58,916 nt of DNA from Bacteroidales bacterium (GTDB taxonomy: Bacteria; Bacteroidota; Bacteroidia; Bacteroidales; PXBB01), in contig PXBB01000007.1 of the NCBI GenBank assembly GCA_003565735.1, forward strand, positions 1 through 58,916, in the 5' to 3' direction. Below, in pieces: positions 44,227 to 54,512 of the stretch (position 1 is its first letter; every line of letters starts with the position of its first letter). The position numbers were made by a program, and so were the translations under genes. The notes beneath the pieces are model-generated. The model had not been told where the DNA came from, searched no databases, and saw nothing but the letters and a program-made list of their open reading frames with translations.

Positions 44227-44973
44227 TTACTGTAATCGCCAAAGCTTTTTATATTTTAAAAAATTAGCATAAGCCGAGTTTTTACTTATTAAAAATCCAT
44301 AGTAACCATCAAGAAATCCCAACTTTAAAAAATAAGCTTTAAAAAAGCGGGCAGCAGGATGCATTAAAAGTTTAAAAAAATTTGATTTAATACCTTTTTC
44401 GTGCAATGCTTTGGCACCTATGCTGCTGAATTTTTCTATTTGTGCATAGTGAGATTCTATGGTGTCGTAGGAATAATGAAGAAGATCGCCTTTGAGGTGC
44501 GCCTTCGAAGTGCCTTTATCAAGGATAAAAACATCATGGGGGTTGGTGCCTCCCCAACGGCCTTTACGGCTATCCCATAGCCTGAGTTTCCTGTCGGGAT
44601 ACCAGCCGCAATACTTTATCCATTTTCCACAGTAATTATTCAATCGGTTCATAGTGTAACCATCATGTTTTTGTTGCTTTTTAACGCTAATTATAGATCC
44701 CTGCAATTCGGGTGAAAGAGCTTCATCAGCATCCAGCGAAAGAACCAAAGGGTAGCGCGCTTGTGTAATAGCATAGTTTTTTTGCTCAATATGCCCTTGA
44801 AATTCATGTGTTATGAAACGTGCGCCTTTTTCAAGGCAAATGCTTTGCGTTCTATCAGTAGAATACGAATCAACAACCACGATCTCATTGGCTACACCAT
44901 TCAGAGAATCAAGGCAGCGCCCAATATTTTTTTCTTCATTAAATGTAATAATAACTGCTGATAACTTTTGCAT
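44227..44973 (-). CDS. Family 2 glycosyltransferase, LPS core (WaaE/KdtX)-like
   Basis: A 248-residue GT2 enzyme. SAVIITFNEEKNIGRCLDSL and EIVVVDSYSTDRTQ form the nucleotide-binding half, LVLSLDADEAL holds the DxD metal motif, and RLWDSRKGRWGGTNPHDVF carries the acceptor loop characteristic of WaaE/KdtX glucosyltransferases that extend the LPS inner core. The C-terminal third is basic with a hydrophobic helix, suggesting membrane association. It is likely an LPS core or related glycolipid transferase. MazG is downstream. The precise sugar cannot be told. Confidence 0.88.
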   Translation of the reverse strand: MQKLSAVIITFNEEKNIGRCLDSLNGVANEIVVVDSYSTDRTQSICLEKGARFITHEFQGHIEQKNYAITQARYPLVLSLDADEALSPELQGSIISVKKQQKHDGYTMNRLNNYCGKWIKYCGWYPDRKLRLWDSRKGRWGGTNPHDVFILDKGTSKAHLKGDLLHYSYDTIESHYAQIEKFSSIGAKALHEKGIKSNFFKLLMHPAARFFKAYFLKLGFLDGYYGFLISKNSAYANFLKYKKLWRLQ

Positions 44974-45141
44974 AAGCAGACGGCATTATAAAAAACTATG
45001 TAAAATTAATGATATTTTAAAAATTTAAGAATCAAGACACAGGATGCATATTATTTAAAAAGTTAATAAACCCTTCAATACAGAACTTCTAAGCTGTATT
45101 AAAAGTAGTGATATAAATATTAAGAATGCCCCAAGCGTCTC

Positions 45142-47292
45142 TTATTTTCTCATTTCAATGAGGATGTTCAGTATTTTTACCGAAGCCTGAGGTATTTGTG
45201 TTCCTGGTCCAAAAATGGCTGCTGCTCCTGCGTCGTAAAGATACTTGTAATCTTGCGTGGGGATAACACCGCCAACGATAACCATAATATCTTCTCTGCC
45301 GAGGGCTTTAAGTTCTTCAATTACCTGTGGAACTAATGTTTTATGGCCGGCAGCTAAACTGGAAACGCCCAAAATGTGAACATCATTTTCAACGGCTTGC
45401 TTAGCAGCTTCTTTAGGCGTTTGGAAAAGAGGCCCAACATCAACATCAAAACCCATATCTGCATAGGCTGTTGCCACTACTTTAGCACCTCTGTCGTGAC
45501 CGTCCTGCCCCATTTTGGCAATCATAATACGCGGCCTTCTGCCTTCAATTTCAGCAAAGGTATCTGATAAGTTTTTAGCTTTTTTGAAATTATCATCATT
45601 TTGTGCTTCCATAGAATATACTCCAGATATAGAACGAATTACTGCTTTGTAGCGACCAAAAACTTTTTCACAGGCCATGGAAATTTCACCCAGGCTGGCT
45701 CTTTTTCGTGCAGCCTCAACTGATAGCGCCAGTAAATTTCCTTTATTTGTTTTGCAGGCTTCTGTTATAGCGTTAAGGGCTTCCTGAACAGCATCTTCAT
45801 TTCTTTCGTTACGTAGTTTTTTTAGTCTTTCAATTTGTGAAAGGCGAACAGCAGTGTTGTCAACGTCAAGGATATCTATAGGGTCTTCTTTTTCAAGCTT
45901 GTATTTATTGATTCCAACAATTATGTCCTGACCAGAGTCGATGCGTGCCTGTTTACGTGCGGATGCTTCTTCGATACGCATTTTTGGCAATCCTGTTTCA
46001 ATAGCTTTAGCCATGCCTCCCAAAGATTCGATTTCTTGTATCAAGGCCCATGCTTTATGTGCTATTTCATGTGTGAGGGTTTCCACATAATAAGACCCTG
46101 CCCAGGGGTCAACCGCTTTGCTTATTTGGGTTTCTTCCTGAATGTAAATCTGTGTGTTTCGGGCTATGCGCGCCGAAAAATCTGTTGGCAGTGCAATGGC
46201 TTCATCCAGAGCATTGGTATGCAGCGACTGTGTGTGTCCTAATGCTGCACCCATAGCTTCGATACAAGTACGAGCTACATTGTTGAACGGGTCTTGCTCG
46301 GTAAGGCTCCACCCTGATGTTTGGCTGTGCGTTCTCAAAGCCATTGACTTTGGATTTTTGGGGTTGAATTGCTTGACGATTTTAGCCCAAAGCAAACGGG
46401 CTGCCCGCATTTTGGCTATTTCCATAAAGTGATTCATCCCTATAGCCCAAAAAAATGATAGGCGCGGCGCAAAGGCATCAATGTCCATCCCTGCATTGAC
46501 ACCTGCACGTAAGTATTCTAATCCATCGGCAAGTGTATAGGCCAATTCTAAATCGCAGGTGGCACCGGCTTCCTGCATATGATAACCACTGATACTTATG
46601 GAGTTGAACTTAGGCATATAACTGGAGGTGAACTCAAAAATATCGGCTATTATTTTCATTGATGGCAGGGGTGGGTAAATATACGTGTTACGCACCATGA
46701 ACTCCTTAAGTATATCATTTTGGATAGTCCCTGTTAGCTGTTCCATTTTAACACCTTGTTCTTCGGCAGCAACAATGTAAAATGCCAGTATAGGCAAGAC
46801 AGCACCGTTCATAGTCATGGATACCGACATTTTATCCAGAGGAATATCATCAAACAGTATTTTCATATCAAGGATAGAGTCAATGGCGACACCTGCTTTA
46901 CCAACATCGCCCACCACTCTTTCGTGGTCGGAATCGTAGCCACGGTGCGTAGCCAGGTCAAAAGCTACGGATAAGCCTTTTTGCCCGGCAGCCAGGTTGC
47001 GACGGTAGAAAGCATTTGACTCCTCAGCAGTGGAAAAACCGGCATATTGGCGTATAGTCCATGGTTTCATAACATACATAGTCGCATAAGGACCGCGTAG
47101 AAACGGTGGTAAACCGGCGGCATAGTTCAGATGCTCCATTTTGTCTAAATCCGGTTTGCCATATACTGGCTTTAGAGTAATCTGCTCAGGGGTTGTCCAG
47201 TTTTTACTTATTTTTTGAGAGGCTTCCCATGCTTTATAAGTTTTATCGATTGCTGTTTTCTTAAAATCTATTTTCTTAAAATCCGGTTTCAT
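45142..47292 (-). CDS. mutB: Methylmalonyl-CoA mutase, large (alpha) subunit
   Basis: Adenosylcobalamin-dependent isomerase converting succinyl-CoA and methylmalonyl-CoA, in propionate formation or use. The 716-residue protein has the substrate barrel with [27 protein letters not shown], a CoA-binding channel, and [19 protein letters not shown], followed by a C-terminal B12-binding domain from about residue 590 with the DxHxxG base-off motif ([11 protein letters not shown]) and [17 protein letters not shown]. It ends normally. mutA lies 13 bp upstream on the same strand. No MeaB chaperone or epimerase is in the window. Confidence 0.96.
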   Translation of the reverse strand: MKPDFKKIDFKKTAIDKTYKAWEASQKISKNWTTPEQITLKPVYGKPDLDKMEHLNYAAGLPPFLRGPYATMYVMKPWTIRQYAGFSTAEESNAFYRRNLAAGQKGLSVAFDLATHRGYDSDHERVVGDVGKAGVAIDSILDMKILFDDIPLDKMSVSMTMNGAVLPILAFYIVAAEEQGVKMEQLTGTIQNDILKEFMVRNTYIYPPLPSMKIIADIFEFTSSYMPKFNSISISGYHMQEAGATCDLELAYTLADGLEYLRAGVNAGMDIDAFAPRLSFFWAIGMNHFMEIAKMRAARLLWAKIVKQFNPKNPKSMALRTHSQTSGWSLTEQDPFNNVARTCIEAMGAALGHTQSLHTNALDEAIALPTDFSARIARNTQIYIQEETQISKAVDPWAGSYYVETLTHEIAHKAWALIQEIESLGGMAKAIETGLPKMRIEEASARKQARIDSGQDIIVGINKYKLEKEDPIDILDVDNTAVRLSQIERLKKLRNERNEDAVQEALNAITEACKTNKGNLLALSVEAARKRASLGEISMACEKVFGRYKAVIRSISGVYSMEAQNDDNFKKAKNLSDTFAEIEGRRPRIMIAKMGQDGHDRGAKVVATAYADMGFDVDVGPLFQTPKEAAKQAVENDVHILGVSSLAAGHKTLVPQVIEELKALGREDIMVIVGGVIPTQDYKYLYDAGAAAIFGPGTQIPQASVKILNILIEMRK

Positions 47293-47305
47293 GATTTTCT
47301 TTTTT

Positions 47306-49177
47306 TTAATTTATACCTAATGCCTTATTAAACATTTGCAGGGTGTCAAGAACATTGCTGCGTATATGAATAAATTCACTTACGCCAGCCACTTGCAAAG
47401 GTTCTTTAGCTTCAACAGGATTTCCTGCTACCACAACATGTATTTTTGGATTGTCGGCTTTAATTTTTTCTGACAGGCTTACGCCAATTGTTGCATACTC
47501 TTCATCGGAGCTACAAATAACAACAATATCAGGGCGTTTCTTTTGAACAGCTTCAAGGGCTTGTTCTATGTTTTTAAAACCAATATTGTCGATAATTTCA
47601 TAGCCTGCACAGCCAAAAAAGTTAGAGGCAAAAGTTGCCCGGGCTTTACGCATAGCGAGGTTGCCTATAGGCAAAAGAAATACTTTAGGCCTGTTGTTGC
47701 CATTATGCACATAGTCTTCTGTTAACAATCTTAAAGCTTCAAATTCCTGTCCTAAACGTATTTCTTTCTTAGCTGTCAGCTGCCCTGCTACCGTTTTAGG
47801 TTGAATTTTGTCAAGCATAAACTCATCGGAATTGGGGTATTGGTTGGTTCCAACTAGTACGCGTCTTCGCTTGGCAATTTGTTCTTGTTTAAAAGCGGCT
47901 GCCGAACTTAGCATATCAGATAAAGCACCGGTTTCGGTCATACCTACAAATCCTCCTTTTTCATCAATTTCTAAAAACATTTTCCATGCAGCGTCTGCAA
48001 GGCTTTCTGTTAAGTTTTCAATGTAGTAAGAGCCGGCCGACACATCAACCACTTTATTAAAGTAAGCTTCTTCTTTTAAAATAATTTGCAGGTTTCGCGC
48101 AATACGTTCAGAGAAGTTGTCAGGATTTTTATACGTGATATCAAAAGGCAGTACAGTCATGGAGTCGCAGCCGCCAATAGCAGCAGACATAGCTTCTGTA
48201 GTAGCTCTTAGCATGTTCACATAAGGGTCAAAAACGGTTTTATTCCAAAAAGAACTGACACTGTGTATGCGCATGTATTTTGATATTTCCTGTTGGGGTT
48301 TGTAGGCATTAACAATTGAAGCCCATAGTAAGCGTGCTGCACGTATTTTAGCTATTTCCATGAAATAATTGGACCCTATAGCCATAGTAAATTCAATGCG
48401 TTGCGCTGCCTCATCAATATTGATGCCTCGGGAGACCAGTTGCGTCAGATATGTTGCGCCCATCGATAGTGCTAACGCAATTTCGTGGGTTATTAAACCC
48501 CCGGCATTGTGTATGCGGTGGCCGTTGATATTTACCAACCTGATTTTCGGTGTTGTGTCCTTGGTTTTATTAAATAGCTGCATGATTTCCACAAAATTAC
48601 TTTCCAGTGAAGCATAAAAGCTGCCATTTGCCAGATAATAACCAAGGCTGTCAAAATTAAATGAACCCTTCAAATCGCTGATATTAAAACCAAGTTCTTC
48701 CGCTGCTTCGCCGAGTATTTTACTCAGCTGAATGTAGGATGATGCGCCCGTATAATGAATATTAATTTTATCGAGTGGTATATCTTTGAGCATTACACAC
48801 ATGTCCTGAAAATTTTGACACGAAGTAACATTAAAAGATAAACATTCAGCGCCCCTTTTAAGTGCATCCAGTGCTTTCTTATTTGCTTCATCCGGAGCAT
48901 CTTCTACGATATCCTGACGTATCAACCAGTCGTTATTATTAGTTTTAAGACCTCTGACATATGGCGAGGTTCCTGGCAGGTGTTGTATAACTGAAAGCTT
49001 GTCGGTATGCTCGGCTCTGTAGTAAGGTTTTACCTCAATGCCCTCCGGGGTACGCCACAGCAGTTTTTTTGCATAATCAGCGCCTTTTAAATCGCGCATT
49101 ATGACAGATTCCCATGCTTCGGTGCTGACAGCTGGAAAATCGTTTAAAAGGCTCAGTTTTTCATTTTCTTTTTTCAT
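47306..49177 (-). CDS. mutA: Methylmalonyl-CoA mutase, small (beta) subunit
   Basis: The 623-residue partner of MutB. It has the same barrel and cobalamin-like domain architecture, but the B12-binding DxHxxG motif is absent from its C-terminal domain ([20 protein letters not shown] replaces it), as expected of the structural, non-cofactor-binding subunit. Blocks such as [19 protein letters not shown]-like (GATYLTQL), [17 protein letters not shown] and [21 protein letters not shown] support the assignment. It is the first gene of the pair with a good promoter about 44 bp upstream. Succinate-propionate metabolism is the likely role. Confidence 0.94.
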   Translation of the reverse strand: MKKENEKLSLLNDFPAVSTEAWESVIMRDLKGADYAKKLLWRTPEGIEVKPYYRAEHTDKLSVIQHLPGTSPYVRGLKTNNNDWLIRQDIVEDAPDEANKKALDALKRGAECLSFNVTSCQNFQDMCVMLKDIPLDKINIHYTGASSYIQLSKILGEAAEELGFNISDLKGSFNFDSLGYYLANGSFYASLESNFVEIMQLFNKTKDTTPKIRLVNINGHRIHNAGGLITHEIALALSMGATYLTQLVSRGINIDEAAQRIEFTMAIGSNYFMEIAKIRAARLLWASIVNAYKPQQEISKYMRIHSVSSFWNKTVFDPYVNMLRATTEAMSAAIGGCDSMTVLPFDITYKNPDNFSERIARNLQIILKEEAYFNKVVDVSAGSYYIENLTESLADAAWKMFLEIDEKGGFVGMTETGALSDMLSSAAAFKQEQIAKRRRVLVGTNQYPNSDEFMLDKIQPKTVAGQLTAKKEIRLGQEFEALRLLTEDYVHNGNNRPKVFLLPIGNLAMRKARATFASNFFGCAGYEIIDNIGFKNIEQALEAVQKKRPDIVVICSSDEEYATIGVSLSEKIKADNPKIHVVVAGNPVEAKEPLQVAGVSEFIHIRSNVLDTLQMFNKALGIN

Positions 49178-49220
49178 AGAACGATTGTTTTTATATTCCT
49201 AACATATTGAAATCAAACAG

Positions 49221-49255
49221 CAAAATTATAATTTTTAAATGAATAAGAAAACAAA
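49221..49255 (-). promoter_or_regulatory. Promoter for mutA-mutB
   Basis: Minus-strand TTTG, 23 bases, TAATTTTG agrees with the Bacteroidota consensus. The -7 box ends 43 bp before the mutA ATG. Confidence 0.55.
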
Positions 49256-49513
49256 AACACCTTATCCTTAAAACTGTAAGTGGTTTGTGTAACAAAAGGC
49301 TGAAGTGAATATGAGAAAAGGAACCGAAAAAAACACCACAATTCATGGGGGCTTCGCAATATCGAACATTTTCACTAGCAGCACTTAATTCAGGCATGCA
49401 GTCAACTACTTACTTATTTAAGACTTGTATTTTCGGTATTTAATAGTTTTATTTTGTACAATTTATGAGAAACAAACCATGGCATTTGTAAGTTCATTAA
49501 AAAAAATAACTAA

Positions 49514-49531
49514 TTTTGTGAATAGTGCAGG
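49514..49531. repeat. End fragment of the dispersed TIR repeat
   Basis: TTTTGTGAATAGTGCAGG resembles the TTTTTGTGAATAATACAGG terminus of copy A (inverse) with two differences. No other part of the element remains. Confidence 0.4.
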
Positions 49532-49636
49532 AAAAGGGTGTTTTGAAAATGCTTATGCCTTTGCAAATAATCAGGGCTGTTTTTGAATTTCGTTAAGTAA
49601 ATAGGTGGTATTCAAAAAATAAATTAATAATTAAAC

Positions 49637-51802
49637 ATGTCATCAAAAAAGTCTTATAAATCAAAAAAGCGAAAAGCAGGCAATGTGCCAAAAAAAACAG
49701 GCATAGAGCAATTTATCAATAAGAACGAAGGGCACTTTTTCAAAAAATATGTAGAAAATAATAAGTGGTCTTACGTTATTATTTTTTTGCTCACTTTTTT
49801 ACTTTATGGCAACACACTCACTCTTGAATATGCTCTTGATGACCGGCTGATGATTACAGAAAACGAATTTACCCTCAAAGGTATTGCCGGGATTAAAGAT
49901 ATTTTAACCCATGATTCTTTTGTAGGTTTTTTTGGTGAACGGAAGAATCTGTTGAGCGGTGGTCGTTACAGGCCATTATCGCAAGTGATGTTTGCTGTAG
50001 AATATGAGCTTTTTGGCCTTAATCCGTTCATTGGACACCTTATTAACGTGTTGCTGTACGCACTATCGTGCATGATACTTTTAAAGGTTTTAAAGATTCT
50101 TTTTAAAAAAGCCTCCGGTTTGTACAGATACATTCCATATTTGGCCACTTTGCTATTTTTAGCACATCCGCTGCACACCGAAGTGGTAGCTAATGTTAAA
50201 GGGCGTGACGACATAATGAGCTTTTTAGGCTCTATTATAGTTTTACTGTTGGTTTTGAATTATGTAAAAACTAAAAAAATCAGCTATTTATGGGCTATTG
50301 GATGCGTTTTCTTTTTAACTTTAATGTCTAAAGAGAACGCCATTACATTTTTAGCTATAGTCCCGTTGACACTTTTCTTTTTTATCAAGCCACGCTTCAA
50401 ATATTATGTGACATCTATGATACCCTTGGTATTAAGCTCAGCACTTTTTATTATAATACGTGCGGCGGTTTTAGGCTTTGAGCTTAATATTGGGGAGGAA
50501 ACAGAACTGCTTAACAACCCCTATGTACATGCTACGGCAGGCGAAAAATATGCAACGATATTTTACACTATGGGTATATACCTGCGTTTGTTGATTTTTC
50601 CACATCCGCTTACACATGACTACTATCCTTTTCATATAGAAATTATTAACTGGAGTTCGCCAAAGGCTTTCATCCCATTGATAATATATGTTTGCTTAGG
50701 CATTTATGCCATCTGGGGTTTGTTAAAAAGAAAAATGCCTGCTTATGGTATAGCCTTTTACTTAATCACCTTTTCGATAGCCTCTAATTTGGTTTTTAAT
50801 ATTGGCACTTTTATGAATGAACGCTTTATGTATGTCCCTTTACTGGGCTTTTGTATTGTTTTGGCATACCTCATTGTGCTTGTGTCTTCGCGGTTGGCAA
50901 AAAATCCCCGTAAGGTCAAAAACTTAATATTTACATTCAGCCTGATAATATTTTTACTTTACGCTCCCAAAACTATAAGTCGCAACTTTGTTTGGAAGGA
51001 TGATTATACGCTTTTTACTACGGATGTCAAAATTTCAAAAAACAGTGCTAAGTGTAATGTGTCGGCTGGCGGTTTTATTCTTGAAGAGGCTATAGAAATC
51101 GATGATGAACGCCTTAAAAATGACAAACTTCAAGAAGCTCTTAAATATTTGAGCAGAGGTCTGGAGATACATCCCCACTATGTTGCCGCCTGGGTATTGT
51201 ACGGGAACGCTCATTTTCATAGTCAAAACTTTGAGGAAGCCAAAATGTGCTATGTTAATGCATTAGAAATCTCTCCTAACAATCAAGACGCCCTTAACAA
51301 CTTAAGACATCTTGCCGTTTATGTGCAATCGCATGAGAAGTATGATTTTTCTTTAAGTGTTTTCGAAACCATTCAGCAGTATAGTGAGTTAGATTCGGAC
51401 GATAAACTGCAAAAAGCTGTGGCAGTTGCTGAAGAATTTCCTCTGGAAGAAATGACCCTGAGGATTTTGTATGAAATCCTTGAAGAGGATTCGCTGCACT
51501 TTGGAGCCATAAGCAGATTAGGAGAAATATATGGAAGAGTGTACAACGATCTGGAAAAGTCCCTATATTACTTACACAAAGCCCACAGAATTAATCCGAA
51601 GGATGCGTCTAATCTGGAAAATATGGGCATAGCCTATGGCATGACCGGAGATTTTAAAAACTCGTTAATATATTTTGAGAAAGCTCTTAAGCATAACCCT
51701 GAAAGCGCTAAGCTTTTAAGCAATATTTCACAAACCTATGAACTGATGGGTGAAACAGAAAAAGCAGAGACCTATTTGAACAAAGCTCTTATGTTGCAGT
51801 AG
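49637..51802 (+). CDS. TMTC-like membrane glycosyltransferase (GT-C) with TPR repeats
   Basis: A 721-residue protein. After a basic N-terminus (KKSYKSKKRKAG), a polytopic region of about ten helices spans residues 45-460, beginning WSYVIIFLLTFLLYGNTLTL. The first loop has LEYALDDRLMITEN, an acidic pair typical of GT-C enzymes, and later HPLHTEVVANVKGRDDIMSF, the signature of TMTC/DUF1736 proteins. The C-terminal 250 residues hold TPR units, for example AAWVLYGNAHFHSQNFEEAKMCYVNALEISPNN and LENMGIAYGMTGDFKNSLIYFEKALKHNP. TMTC proteins O-mannosylate proteins in animals; bacterial relatives are presumed polyprenyl-phosphate-sugar dependent glycosyltransferases. Acceptor unknown. Confidence 0.82.
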   Translation: MSSKKSYKSKKRKAGNVPKKTGIEQFINKNEGHFFKKYVENNKWSYVIIFLLTFLLYGNTLTLEYALDDRLMITENEFTLKGIAGIKDILTHDSFVGFFGERKNLLSGGRYRPLSQVMFAVEYELFGLNPFIGHLINVLLYALSCMILLKVLKILFKKASGLYRYIPYLATLLFLAHPLHTEVVANVKGRDDIMSFLGSIIVLLLVLNYVKTKKISYLWAIGCVFFLTLMSKENAITFLAIVPLTLFFFIKPRFKYYVTSMIPLVLSSALFIIIRAAVLGFELNIGEETELLNNPYVHATAGEKYATIFYTMGIYLRLLIFPHPLTHDYYPFHIEIINWSSPKAFIPLIIYVCLGIYAIWGLLKRKMPAYGIAFYLITFSIASNLVFNIGTFMNERFMYVPLLGFCIVLAYLIVLVSSRLAKNPRKVKNLIFTFSLIIFLLYAPKTISRNFVWKDDYTLFTTDVKISKNSAKCNVSAGGFILEEAIEIDDERLKNDKLQEALKYLSRGLEIHPHYVAAWVLYGNAHFHSQNFEEAKMCYVNALEISPNNQDALNNLRHLAVYVQSHEKYDFSLSVFETIQQYSELDSDDKLQKAVAVAEEFPLEEMTLRILYEILEEDSLHFGAISRLGEIYGRVYNDLEKSLYYLHKAHRINPKDASNLENMGIAYGMTGDFKNSLIYFEKALKHNPESAKLLSNISQTYELMGETEKAETYLNKALMLQ

Positions 51803-51876
51803 CTATGCTTTTGGGTTTTTGGCAGAACTTCTAAAAGCTCTACCGACTGGTGATGCATTTTCTTATGATAAAAAAA

Positions 51877-51909
51877 TTGGTTAATAATCATGAAAATTAA
51901 TTATTTTTG
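51877..51909 (+). promoter_or_regulatory. Candidate promoter for the tcmP module
   Basis: TTG, 22 bases, TATTTTTG fits the consensus. It lies about 186 bp before the tcmP ATG, so the 5' leader would be long; the leader contains a short GAGCTAAAAGCTC hairpin. Confidence 0.35.
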
Positions 51910-52095
51910 ATATGTTTAATCGGCGAATAAGCTCCTCCTTGCAGAGCAAAGAGGCGCTTGAACAGGCCTTTGGCAAAATGGTGTGTTCGGAGCTAAAAGC
52001 TCAGTGCTTTTAATGAAATTTTTGTGCTTTTATTCCGCTATTTTTAAAAGAGGCAAAGCGTTTGACATAAACAAAGAAAACAAGAGTAATAATCT

Positions 52096-53226
52096 ATGGG
52101 AAAAGATATAAACAAATCAGTATTTGATGAAGCTTCAAAGAAAAAACTTGAAATTTTTGGGGAAAGTTTTGAAGAGTGGTTACCTGTGTTTATTTACGAT
52201 AGGTTTATTACCCAAGTTTCTGTTTTTGATTTCTTTGCAGGAAGTGGAACGGATATTGAAAATAATCCTGGGAGTCCACTTATTTTATTAGATAAAGCCA
52301 AAGGGGAAAAACGCAAATATTGTGCTAGTGTAAAAAAGACCATAAAATTCTTTTTTAATGAAGGTAAAATTCACAAAAGTAACGAGTTGCAAAAAAATTC
52401 AGATGCTTTTATAGAACAATGTAAAAAAAACAACAACTGTTTAAGTTGTATCTATAATTATCATATTTTAAATTATAGTTTTCAAGATTTATTTAATAAC
52501 CTTGATTTAAAAAGGGTTTTTGAGAATAAAAACATTGCCAAGTTTGTATTACTTGATCAGTATGGTTTTAGCCAAATCAATGAAGATATTTTTAAACAAC
52601 TAATATCATTCCCCAAAACTGATTTTATTTTCTTTATTTCATCATCATTTATCAATCGTTTTAAAGACCATCCATATACAAAACAAAATATTGATACATC
52701 AAAAATTGCTTTTGAAAACAAAAAGCCCAACGAGATACACAGAACAGTGGCAGATTTTTTCAGGAGTCTTATCCCAAGCGACAAAGAATATTATTTACAC
52801 CATTTTTCTATTAAAAAAGGAGCTAATTACTATGGATTAATTTTCGGTTCAAATCATACACTCGGTATGGAAAAGTTCTTGAAAGTATGTTGGCGCCACG
52901 ATATATTATCAGGAGAAGCTGATTACAATATTGATAATAATTGGGAAGCTAACTCTTTGTTTTCTCAATTAGGTGAAAATGTCAAAAAGGATACGGTAAC
53001 GAAAGAAATAAAAGAATTAATTATATCAGGCAAAATAAGAGATAATAAAACAGGGTTGAAATACGCTTTAATAAAAGGCTGCGAACCAAAACTATTTACC
53101 GAAGTTGTTCAAAATTTAATTAATAGAAAAATGATAGAAATAATTGGTAAGTTTAATAGGCAATCAACCAATATTCATAAGATAAAAGAGCTTTATCAAA
53201 TTAAATGTATAAACAATGGCAAATAA
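52096..53226 (+). CDS. tcmP: Three-Cys-motif partner protein TcmP-like
   Basis: A 376-residue protein I assign to the TcmP family mainly from its partner and layout. Residues 43-51 read VFDFFAGSG, a class I methyltransferase-like motif I. A CX5CX2C cluster at C109, C115 and C118 could bind zinc or iron-sulfur. Residues 150-200 (NKNIAKFVLLDQYGFSQI and TDFIFFISSSFINRF) give the later Rossmann strands, and the C-terminus carries a probable winged-helix element (TKEIKELIISGKIRDNKTG). It overlaps the PF07505 gene downstream by 11 bp, so the two are translated together. Codon use is richer in A/T than in flanking housekeeping genes, suggesting transfer. Function is not established for the family. 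Confidence 0.75.
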   Translation: MGKDINKSVFDEASKKKLEIFGESFEEWLPVFIYDRFITQVSVFDFFAGSGTDIENNPGSPLILLDKAKGEKRKYCASVKKTIKFFFNEGKIHKSNELQKNSDAFIEQCKKNNNCLSCIYNYHILNYSFQDLFNNLDLKRVFENKNIAKFVLLDQYGFSQINEDIFKQLISFPKTDFIFFISSSFINRFKDHPYTKQNIDTSKIAFENKKPNEIHRTVADFFRSLIPSDKEYYLHHFSIKKGANYYGLIFGSNHTLGMEKFLKVCWRHDILSGEADYNIDNNWEANSLFSQLGENVKKDTVTKEIKELIISGKIRDNKTGLKYALIKGCEPKLFTEVVQNLINRKMIEIIGKFNRQSTNIHKIKELYQIKCINNGK

Positions 53227-53974
53227 ACATAAAATAGAATGGACAGAACAAACATGGAATCCTTCAGCTGGTTGCACTAAAATAAGTTCAGGCTGTAAAA
53301 ACTGTTACGCTGAAACAATGGCAATTCGTTTGCAAGCAATGGGAGTGGAAGGTTACGAAAACGGTTTCAAATTCAATACTGTTTCAAGCAGATTAAACGA
53401 CCCTTTAAAAAGAAAAAAGCCGGCAGTGTATTTTGTTAGTTCTATGAGCGATATTTTTCATAATGATATGCCGAAGGACTTTTTAAATAAAATATTCCAT
53501 GTTATTGAAGAAACACCACATCATACTTTCCAAATATTGACAAAGAGAGCGGATAGAATGTTTGAATATTTTTTACAAAGAGAAATACCCAAAAATATTT
53601 GGATAGGCGTTACAGTTGAGAACAAAGAAGAAGGTTTCCCAAGAATTGATAAACTCAGACAATTAAAAGCCAGTGTTTTATTTCTTTCCGCTGAGCCATT
53701 ATTAGAAGATTTAGGTAAAATGAATTTAGAAAATATAGATTGGGTTATTGTTGGGGGGGAAAGTGGAAACAAAGCAAGACCAATGAAAAAGGAATGGGTT
53801 GTAAACATAAAACAACAATGTGAAAAAAACAACATTGCTTTTTTCTTTAAACAATGGGGAACTTGGGGAGCCGATAAAGTGAAGCGTAATAAAAAATTGA
53901 ATGGAAAAGAAATTGATGGTAAAATTTGGCAACAATATCCCGAAGTTATAGAACAGCAATTTGCAGTAGTGTAA
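53216..53974 (+). CDS. Three-Cys-motif protein, DUF5131 / phage Gp37-Gp68 family
   Basis: A 252-residue PF07505-type protein. The opening KIEWTEQTWNPSAGCTKISSGCKNCYAE is the family signature; its Cys at 20, 27 and 30 (CX6CX2C) look like an iron-sulfur site related to radical-SAM enzymes. VYFVSSMSDIFHNDMP, FQILTKRADRM, IWIGVTVENKEEGFPRID and VLFLSAEPLLEDLG then follow as strands of a partial TIM barrel, and DWVIVGGESGNKARPM and FFFKQWGTWG are further conserved blocks. Related proteins occur in phages and genomic islands. Reaction unknown; with TcmP it forms a tight two-gene module ended by a terminator. Confidence 0.9.
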   Translation: MANKHKIEWTEQTWNPSAGCTKISSGCKNCYAETMAIRLQAMGVEGYENGFKFNTVSSRLNDPLKRKKPAVYFVSSMSDIFHNDMPKDFLNKIFHVIEETPHHTFQILTKRADRMFEYFLQREIPKNIWIGVTVENKEEGFPRIDKLRQLKASVLFLSAEPLLEDLGKMNLENIDWVIVGGESGNKARPMKKEWVVNIKQQCEKNNIAFFFKQWGTWGADKVKRNKKLNGKEIDGKIWQQYPEVIEQQFAVV

Positions 53975-54080
53975 TTAGAAATAATTTAAAATAGAAATGC
54001 TTGCGCCTAACATACAGATTCAGTAACACTTTGTGTTCTTGAGCTCCTTTAAAATAAATGTTAATAAAAGCCTAAAACAT

Positions 54081-54104
54081 AAGCCCGATTATTCGGGCTT
54101 TTTG
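54081..54104 (+). terminator. Terminator after the DUF5131 gene
   Basis: AAGCCCGA and TCGGGCTT flank TTAT and are followed by TTTT, about 107 bp after the stop. Confidence 0.8.
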
Positions 54105-54435
54105 GTCTGACGAGTCCCAATATGCTTTGCTTAGGGGATAAGTTTTCATCAACAACTTTAGCGTTTATTTTGTTTTATAAGTAATAAAAACGTTTTTAGC
54201 ACTAATTTGCTTATTAATACCGGCTGTTTGCGTTGTAATAAATCTTCAGCGCATCTATACTCAGGGCAATAGTGTCGCCTGGCAGTTCCACTAAGCCTCA
54301 TTCTCAGGACTACCATTACCTTAAAACGCCTGCCAAAAAAGAGCTTACATTTCATTTCTTGAACACTACTGGAAAATGGCGCCACATCTAAACGAACTGC
54401 TGTATATGCACCCGAAAGGGTGGGAGCGAAGCTCG

Positions 54436-54512
54436 TGTACGTACAGTGGCACTTCGGTAAACTCAGTGGAACTGTGAGAGGAGGTTCTTGAGCAAAGTCG
54501 AAAGGTTCTCCC
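54436..54512. repeat. Imperfect inverted repeats, Bacteroidota-style intergenic palindrome
   Basis: CACTTCGGTAAACTCAGTGGAAC and GTTCTTGAGCAAAGTCGAAAG are partly complementary, with GTACGTAC and CACCC-GAAA-GGGTG hairpins just upstream. The ACTTCGxxxxxCTCAGTG wording resembles dispersed palindromes common in flavobacterial genomes. Confidence 0.35.

Larger units (their letters stand above)
49178..49636. other. Divergent gene-free region mutA / TMTC-like gene
   Basis: It holds the mutA promoter and an end fragment of the dispersed repeat (49514-49531). The only ORF (49191-49397, minus) has no recognisable family and overlaps the promoter. No second clear promoter was seen for the plus-strand gene. 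Confidence 0.5.

Noticed and set aside
49191-49397. 68-residue ORF upstream of mutA
   Set aside because: It overlaps the mutA promoter, has mixed composition and no recognisable domain.
54158-54385. 75-residue ORF in the gene-poor region
   Set aside because: No family or signal. I also considered a degraded transposase or group II intron end here, but no diagnostic motif (such as a domain V stem or DDE/HUH residues) could be found.
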